Assembly: GCF_910592395.1 (NCBI RefSeq)
Contig: NC_088314.1
Span: 18,992,070-19,056,069 of the forward strand
Length of the DNA: 64,000 bases
Origin: Lineus longissimus
Lineage: Eukaryota; Nemertea; Pilidiophora; Heteronemertea; Lineidae
Reading direction: 5' to 3'
Part shown: positions 58,601-64,000 of the stretch, piece after piece
Position numbering within the stretch: position 1 is the stretch's first letter
How the letters are laid out: each line of letters starts with the position of its first letter
The notes under the pieces: model-generated
What the model saw: the letters and a program-made list of their open reading frames with translations, nothing else
The model's database searches: none
What the model was told of the DNA's origin: nothing
Made by a program: the position numbers and the translations under genes

Positions 58601-61600
58601 GAGACAGACTTTTAAGTGCTGCTAAAAATGGATTTGTTGTATTTCTTTGCTGAGTATTCGGCGATTGATTTAAAGATGTTGTCGTAGATGAGAGTTCCGG
58701 AAGCTGGGGTTCAGCTGCAGCAGACCTTGATTCGTCAACACGGGGAGCTGGATCAATGGGGCTCCTGGGAGGTAAGTCAGGAGGAACCGAATCTAATTGG
58801 CCCCTTTGAATATCTAGCGTTGAGTTTTGTCCCTTCTTTGGCAGGTCGGGGAGACTTTCCTCGTTAGTCTTTCCAAAGTTAAAGTGGCCATCCCCAAACG
58901 CAACCTCTTCATAAACATTATCCACCGTTGGTGTCAACGAGAACGATCTGTCTGGAATTTTTGAAAGTTTTGGCGGTTGTTCAAATGGCTCGGACCTCGA
59001 CCGGATAGTTTTTTTGGGATTATCAAGGTTACGCTCTGACTCTGTTTCTAACCCAGAATCTATAGAAGGGTATTCATCTGGCTGAATTGGAGGACTGAAG
59101 CTAGGGGCCGGTGAATCACCCTCACAGGAGTATGTGCCTGCTACTGCTACTGATTTACTTGGGTCACTGTCTATTACGGAGGAACTGAGGGCAGGGGGGT
59201 TGACTGAGGTGTCAGGGGGATTCTCCTGGAACGGAAAAGTGTCATTGTCTGAAGCTGAAGCAAGCTTATAAACAGCATAGTCTATTAACTGCTTTCTGTG
59301 CTGTCGTTGTGTCTTAACCAAAGATAGGAAAAATTAGAACTAAATATATTCCTTAAGGGAAAGTTACAACTATTTACAACTCGCTTCTTCTTAAAGAGTT
59401 GTGTCTTGCGAGGCTGGGCCGTCACTTGTGAAGTCTTAAGATGGCACTTTGGATATACAGTGGAACCTCCCTTAACCGACGCCTCCCTATAAAGGCATTC
59501 TCTAGATTAAGGACACTAGTACTGGTCCCAAATTGGTAGTTTTCATTCAATTTGACCTCTCTTATCAAGATACCTCTCTATAAAGGACAGCACTCGTCAG
59601 TAACGAGGGTGACTTTAATAGAGAGGTTTTACTGTACAGGAGAAAATGGGTATCGTTTGTAGACCATCTGTGTACATTTTCTGACACCAGTAAACCACAG
59701 AACATCCCTTCTCATACAGAAAGTCTGTGAAGGATGGGACACCCACCATTTCCTTTTTTGACACATTTAGCCCTCCTCGAACCACAGGTCTTAGTTGGGG
59801 TGTGAAAAGATCTCTCATCTGTGAGATAATCCAGTATCGCTGGAATTGATATGGATCAGCAGTCATGGAGATCACCGCTTGTCATAAGCAACTGCGACAA
59901 CCATCGCTAACAAGTGATTTTTGTTGCATGGGATTATAATCGCAAATCGCAGTGACAAAAATTGCTCATTTGCAGGGCACTGTAGTGCTGACTCAGCATT
60001 ATCTCAAGACACTCCTCTTAGTTTATTTCAGTGCAAAAGCAGCATACAATATTGGAAACAAAGCATCAATTCAACTCACTGCTTTTTTGACTTTTGCCTG
60101 TTTCAAAGACAAATCGTTGATACTGTGAGCCACTGAAATTCTGCGAACGTTTTATTTTTCGCTGATTTTGCAAATAAACTTAATTCGCAAAAATAACGAT
60201 CGCAAAAAGCATTTTACAGTGGAATTTGTGATCCGCTAAAATAAAAATTGGGTGAAAAATGTATTTTTTCGTTCTGAAATTTTAGCCAATTGCCTCAAGT
60301 AAAACGGCAAATACATTTGGTGGTTTATAGTAATCTCATGTAAAATGACTATTCATCAGAATCTATAAAATGATTTTTTTTTTCTCGTTACCATGACCTA
60401 ATTTGTTTTACCTGGTGAGACCCAGTAAGTGTAAACAAAACCCTGATTTTCTCAAAATTACCGCAATGTCGGTTACTGGGCCTTGAAAATCACTGCATAG
60501 TGTCTGGATTCAACTGCTTTTCAACCCTGGGTCCACCCTGAACATGGCTTAGGTTTCCCGGTAACCTTTTGAAATATTTGTGACCATGCGAATATATACT
60601 TACTGAATAGACGCAGTTGTCGCTTTCAGTCTTCCCTTTTTCTTTTTCCTCAACACCTGCAGAATTGTAAAGGAATTGTACATGAATAAATCAAATTAAA
60701 GATCGTTAGTCTAAAATTCAGGTCTTAAAGGAGTTATGGTATAATTTGACTTTAAATTGGTTTTAGAAATTTTCAAACTTTTGTTAGGAGAATGTATTAC
60801 CCACTAGCGGAGGGTCACATATGGGTCACCCCGACGATAGAATTAGAAATAGAAAGAAGTTTATTGACACCTAATTCATGAGAGCAGAAGAAACAGTAGA
60901 CTGGTGCGAGTTAAAATAAAGTGAATGCCCATTCAAAAGCTGGGAGGCTGTTCTCTCGAAAACAAAGAACCGACTCCCACCTTTGAAATTGGCATCCACT
61001 TTGTTTTGTAAGAGTGTTGATTGCTTTTAGGTTTCAAGTCCTAGCCAAAATGGCGGTACGCACACGTGACAGATACCCTGTGTCCTTGATAAGCCTCAAC
61101 AGATCCAAAAAAGATCACTCATCAGGAAAATTAGCACGCACCAAGCTGCAGCAGGAGACTGAAGCTAATCACATGCAGTAGAACCTTCCTCAGCGGACAC
61201 TTCCCTATTAAGGACAACCTCTCTATTAAGGACACTCGTTCTGGTCCCAAATTGGTTGTTTCCATTCGATTTGACCTCTCTAATCAAGACAACTCTCTAT
61301 TAAGGACAGCACTTGTCAGTCCAAAGAGTGTTCTTAATAGCGAGGTTATACTATATTAAGCCTATATACACGTGGCACCATTACCAAAAAGACCTATCCT
61401 TTCCTCTAATTTGGGCTCTCATGCAAGAAATTTTACAAAATTTATAAATCTCATCCCGGCATAAGCTCGAAAGAAAGCGAGGCATGCACGCAATAACGTT
61501 GAAAGTGGTGCTCACCGACAGAATCAGTTATCTGCGGTTTACCACCTAATATTGCATAGGGGTCTTCATCATCCAACCACTCGGGGAGGAGCTTGGTGCG

Positions 61601-63103
61601 TCGTATGACGACCAAATCTTGGTCATTCGGGGCATTATTTTCAGAATCAGAACCGTCTGGTGCGAGTTCCTGATTATAACCTGTATGTACATGTAGGGGA
61701 GCATGAATTATTGCAAGGATTGAATTTTTTAGGCGCAAAGATGTTTGCCCAATTGAATGACACGATCAAATCAACGATATATTTCATGCTGCAATACTAT
61801 GGCATATGACAGTTGCAATTTATCTCACTGGTGTCTCATAGGTCAACGGTATTTCGAAACATTCCATACGTGATCTATTGACTCTTTAAAACCCAATATT
61901 ACTGGGTTATGACAGTGAAAAGTAGGTGCACCAAAAGCGACCTTCTATTATTAGGTTACTCAAGAGGAAAAGCAGAAAACATTTTGGATAGAATCTTACC
62001 AGTTGGTCCTCCTCCGACGTAGGCATACGCATCATCGTCCCCAATCCACTTGGGGTGCGTGATCGTCCGTCTCTTTACCGAATTCCCATCATCATTACAA
62101 CTAACCCCTTGCTCTGATACTACGCGAGGTGGCGAGCCTAGCACGAATTCTCCCGTATCTGAATAGGAGCGCCGCAAATCCATTGTTACGCCTTTGATAA
62201 ATTCATACGGCTCAGAATACTCAGAATTCTCCGATAGCACGACATGAGGTTTATCTCCACGTGGTAGAGGAAGTGGGATCCTCCTGTCTTCTTTCGGTTG
62301 TTCAGAACTGACATCGCTGTCGGAGTGTCCACGACTAATCTTAGCCACTGGCTCAGGCCTCGAGGCTCCATCTAAACTATCTGAACTGGCATGCTTCCGC
62401 TGCAGTAGTTCCTTGACAACACTTAGGTTTGAGTTTTCGAGATTTTGGATAGGTTTATCTGGTTTTTGAGTAGGTTTATCTGGTTTTGGATTAAGTTTAT
62501 CAGGTTTCTGTGGCTTTTGAGATGGCTTGAATGGAAGTTCCAGTTTTTGAGACAGTTTATCAGGCTTTTGTCGAAAAACTCTGTCACCAGCCAGAGTCCT
62601 TTTTTTTCCACTTGCTGGTGCCATCACCGGTCCAGCTATTACAGTTTGCTCTAGTTTTTGTCTCAGTTCATTCATATTTATTTTACGTTCCTCCGCAGTA
62701 TTCTCCTGACTAGATCTATTTGCCAAATTGTCAACAACCTCTGCTTTACCTCGATCATTTTTCTTTAGCGAACTAAAGGAAAACTTCCGCTTAGCTGGGA
62801 GTTTGTCAGCTGTACTGTTTAGAATGGGTTCCGATCGCCTGTCATCATTTTGCTCAGGCAGATTAGATTTTTTCACCGGAAGCGCCGGAGGTCCAGGACA
62901 AACTTTGACCTTCTCCTCGGACGGGGTTTTCGCGTTGATTTTACTAAGGGCGCGCGAAACTGAGTAGACTTTATCAGGTGTTTCATCGTCTTCGTCCGTA
63001 ACCATGTTTTCAATAGTTTCCCGGATCATTTTCTCAGATGTGGGAGACGATAGACACTTGATCGGCAATTCGTCAGCATTTACATAGATGTCTTCCTCAA
63101 ACG
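55615..63103 (-). CDS. Signalling adaptor-like protein, 3' part of gene (last 837 residues seen)
   Basis: Not recognised. Exons: 63103-62000, 61680-61516, 60656-60604, 59312-58355, 58142-58128, 57227-57151, 56775-56754, 56336-56280, 55679-55615; all phases agree and 2,514 nt follow the first split codon. Low-complexity, Pro/Ser-rich and probably disordered, so cytoplasmic scaffold is inferred. Tyrosine motifs: IYVNAD (YxN, Grb2-SH2 type), VYSVS, YSEPYEFI, DAYAYVGG, DPYAILGG, VYEEVAF. An NPF motif (TNPFLAALKS, EH-domain type), several PxxP stretches and a QKPDK/NPKPDK tandem segment are present. A 23-residue motif occurs twice, ending exons at 62000 and near 61530 (RRT, P, W, acidic, YA, GG, P). 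A possible upstream 25-nt exon at 63488-63464 (DSIYEDVG) fits the phase. The N-terminus lies beyond 64000. Ends KPKGPRRAPWSTVG. Confidence 0.7.
55706..55760. mobile_element. Family-1 MITE fragment, copy 5
   Basis: GGAAACTCCCTTAATAGGGT and ACCTCTCTAAGCAGGACAAC match one arm only. It lies just upstream of the last exon of the adaptor-like gene. Confidence 0.5.
56920..57130. repeat. 42-bp minisatellite, five copies
   Basis: GATCAGATCTGACACCTACC plus ATAAATATACAAGAAATACT, at 56931, 56973, 57015, 57057 and 57099. The period of 14 codons leaves both strands open. It lies in the adaptor gene intron, ending 21 bp below the 57227-57151 exon. Confidence 0.92.
57333..57481. mobile_element. 149-bp MITE with 38-bp inverted ends
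   Basis: The left end ACTATAGATTCATGCACTTG continues as ATTGGGACCAACGTTTAC, and the reverse complement of the right end matches with about one mismatch over 38 bp. The core has GTCACGTCACC and GTAACGTGACG. Adaptor gene intron. Not related to families 1 and 2. Confidence 0.85.
58128..58142 (-). other. 15-nt microexon of the adaptor-like gene
   Basis: GTGCAGCTACTAAAG, with TTTCTACTGTAG before it and GTAAATC after it on minus. Phase 1 on both sides, inserting five codons (around GAATK) without changing frame. A second microexon of 22 nt is at 56775-56754. Support is the acceptor/donor quality and the agreement in phase. Confidence 0.5.
59456..59636. mobile_element. Palindromic MITE, family 1, copy 6
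   Basis: TACAGTGGAACCTCCCTTAA at the left and GAGAGGTTTTACTGTA at the right, TA-flanked. Internal GTTTTCATTCAATTTGACCT as in the others. In the adaptor gene intron. Confidence 0.82.
59885..59985. mobile_element. MITE-like family 2, copy 5
   Basis: GCTAACAAGTGATTTTTGTT, TATAATCGCAAATCGCAGTG and ACAAAAATTGCTCATTTGCA; palindromic in outline. In the adaptor gene intron. Confidence 0.5.
61176..61354. mobile_element. Palindromic MITE, family 1, copy 7
   Basis: CAGTAGAACCTTCCTCAGCG at the left and AGCGAGGTTATACTATA at the right; internal TCCCTATTAAGGACAACCTC and CATTCGATTTGACCTCTC. In the adaptor gene intron. Confidence 0.8.
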
Positions 63104-63900
63104 CTGAAATTATCAATAACGGGAAATGCATCAAAACCAGAGCACAAACAATAGAAAGGACAAGAAGCCAAACAACGGTAATGATTGTCCTTCTAAAAAC
63201 TTAATTCAGGCCAACTTTTGAAAGAGAAACAATTATTAACAAAACACAATACAAAAATACAATAGTGACTTTGCAATTTGCTCTATGATGATCTCATATT
63301 ATGATCTCATTATATGATTTCATAAGATATCATTACAAAAGTTTTTAGGCAGTTATACAGGTGGTGTATGATCTACTCTACCCCTAATAAATTACTGTAT
63401 ATCGTTTAGTGGGAAAGTGATAACCCAACAATATGTCACACATACATTCATCCTTGTTCATACTCCCTACGTCTTCATAGATAGAATCCTGAAATCAGAT
63501 AAAAACAGACAAGTTAACACTCAACAGCTTCTATCAGTAGATCCATACTTTCATTTGGGAACAATGTATAGTACCCCCAGGTATATGGCACGGCTTAACC
63601 GGCCGGCTATGAGGTAATTCCTTTATGGCCCAGTGGTTGGCACGTTGGCCCCAGAGTGGAGGTTAAGCAACGTTGAGCACGGTCAACCTTTGCATTGGTG
63701 ACCAGCGCGTACAATACAAACAATGTTTACATATATTTGGCTACTCTTTCGCTTAAGGAATTGATACTGAAAAAGACGTATTTGCTCTCTACCCAAAAAC
63801 GGTGGAGCTAAAATGCAGACTAAAACCTAGGTGGGGAACCGAGGTTTTGGCCAACATTTTTGTCTCAACTGTCCATCACAAGCATCCATCGCGTCAGTTT
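63104..63900 (-). other. Upstream intron(s) of the adaptor-like gene
   Basis: No strong coding signal apart from the candidate 25-nt exon 63488-63464. A tRNA-like A box (TGGCCCAGTGGTTGGCAC, plus strand, near 63625) suggests another SINE head. Confidence 0.35.
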
Positions 63901-64000
63901 TAGTGAGAGTGGGCAATTTGGTATGCAAGCCTATTGACCTTGACCTCAGTTTTAGTGAGAGTGGGCAATTTGGTATGCAAGCCTATTGACCTTGACCTCA
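63895..64000. repeat. 52-bp tandem repeat at the window edge
   Basis: Two identical 52-bp units beginning CAGTTTTAGTGAGAGTGGGC at 63895 and 63947. The array probably continues past the edge. Each unit ends in TGACCTTGACCT, a nuclear-receptor half-site-like sequence. Confidence 0.85.

Overview
This is intron-rich eukaryotic DNA of about 40% GC by eye: GT-AG introns, phase-consistent exons, AATAAA poly(A) signals, many short palindromic transposons and several minisatellites. The proteins are animal proteins (BRPF, dystroglycan, Integrator subunit 13, PM20D1). Each aligns well with its vertebrate counterpart but is clearly divergent and seems to represent a single pre-duplication gene. A non-vertebrate, probably marine, bilaterian is the best reading (lophotrochozoan or invertebrate deuterostome); the species cannot be fixed from the sequence. 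Vertebrate comparisons were made from memory of the families, not by a search.

Layout. 1-3368: an inverted-array satellite, then the probable 3' UTR of BRPF. 3369-19864 (minus): a complete BRPF chromatin-reader gene, 16 coding exons, 1,720 residues. 21549-22756 (plus): a two-exon gene for a small secreted cysteine-rich protein. 24195-34826 (plus): dystroglycan, four coding exons, with a single 4.4-kb mucin exon and a tandemly duplicated juxtamembrane module. 35915-37735: a 70-bp satellite interrupted by a TTAA-flanked palindrome. 38602-46034 (minus): INTS13/asunder, 17 exons, 719 residues. 46804-52156 (plus): PM20D1-type M20 peptidase, 11 exons in the mature message, with two tandem alternative copies of exon 4. 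53230 to beyond the right edge (minus): the 3' part of a signalling adaptor-like gene with tyrosine motifs, an NPF motif, PxxP segments and two microexons.

For every multi-exon model the summed coding length is a multiple of three with no internal stop. INTS13 and PM20D1 are head-to-head about 770 bp apart. BRPF and the small secreted gene are also head-to-head. PM20D1 and the adaptor gene converge tail-to-tail. These genes do not form a pathway; the window is an ordinary gene-rich animal segment.

The most interesting signals are: (1) a second complete dystroglycan juxtamembrane module, in which the upstream copy has lost the Gly of the Gly-Ser self-cleavage site while the downstream copy keeps it; (2) mutually exclusive exons in the PM20D1 active-site region, where including both would break the frame; (3) a run of six consecutive phase-1 symmetric exons in BRPF; (4) a repeated tyrosine motif and microexons in an unrecognised adaptor gene.
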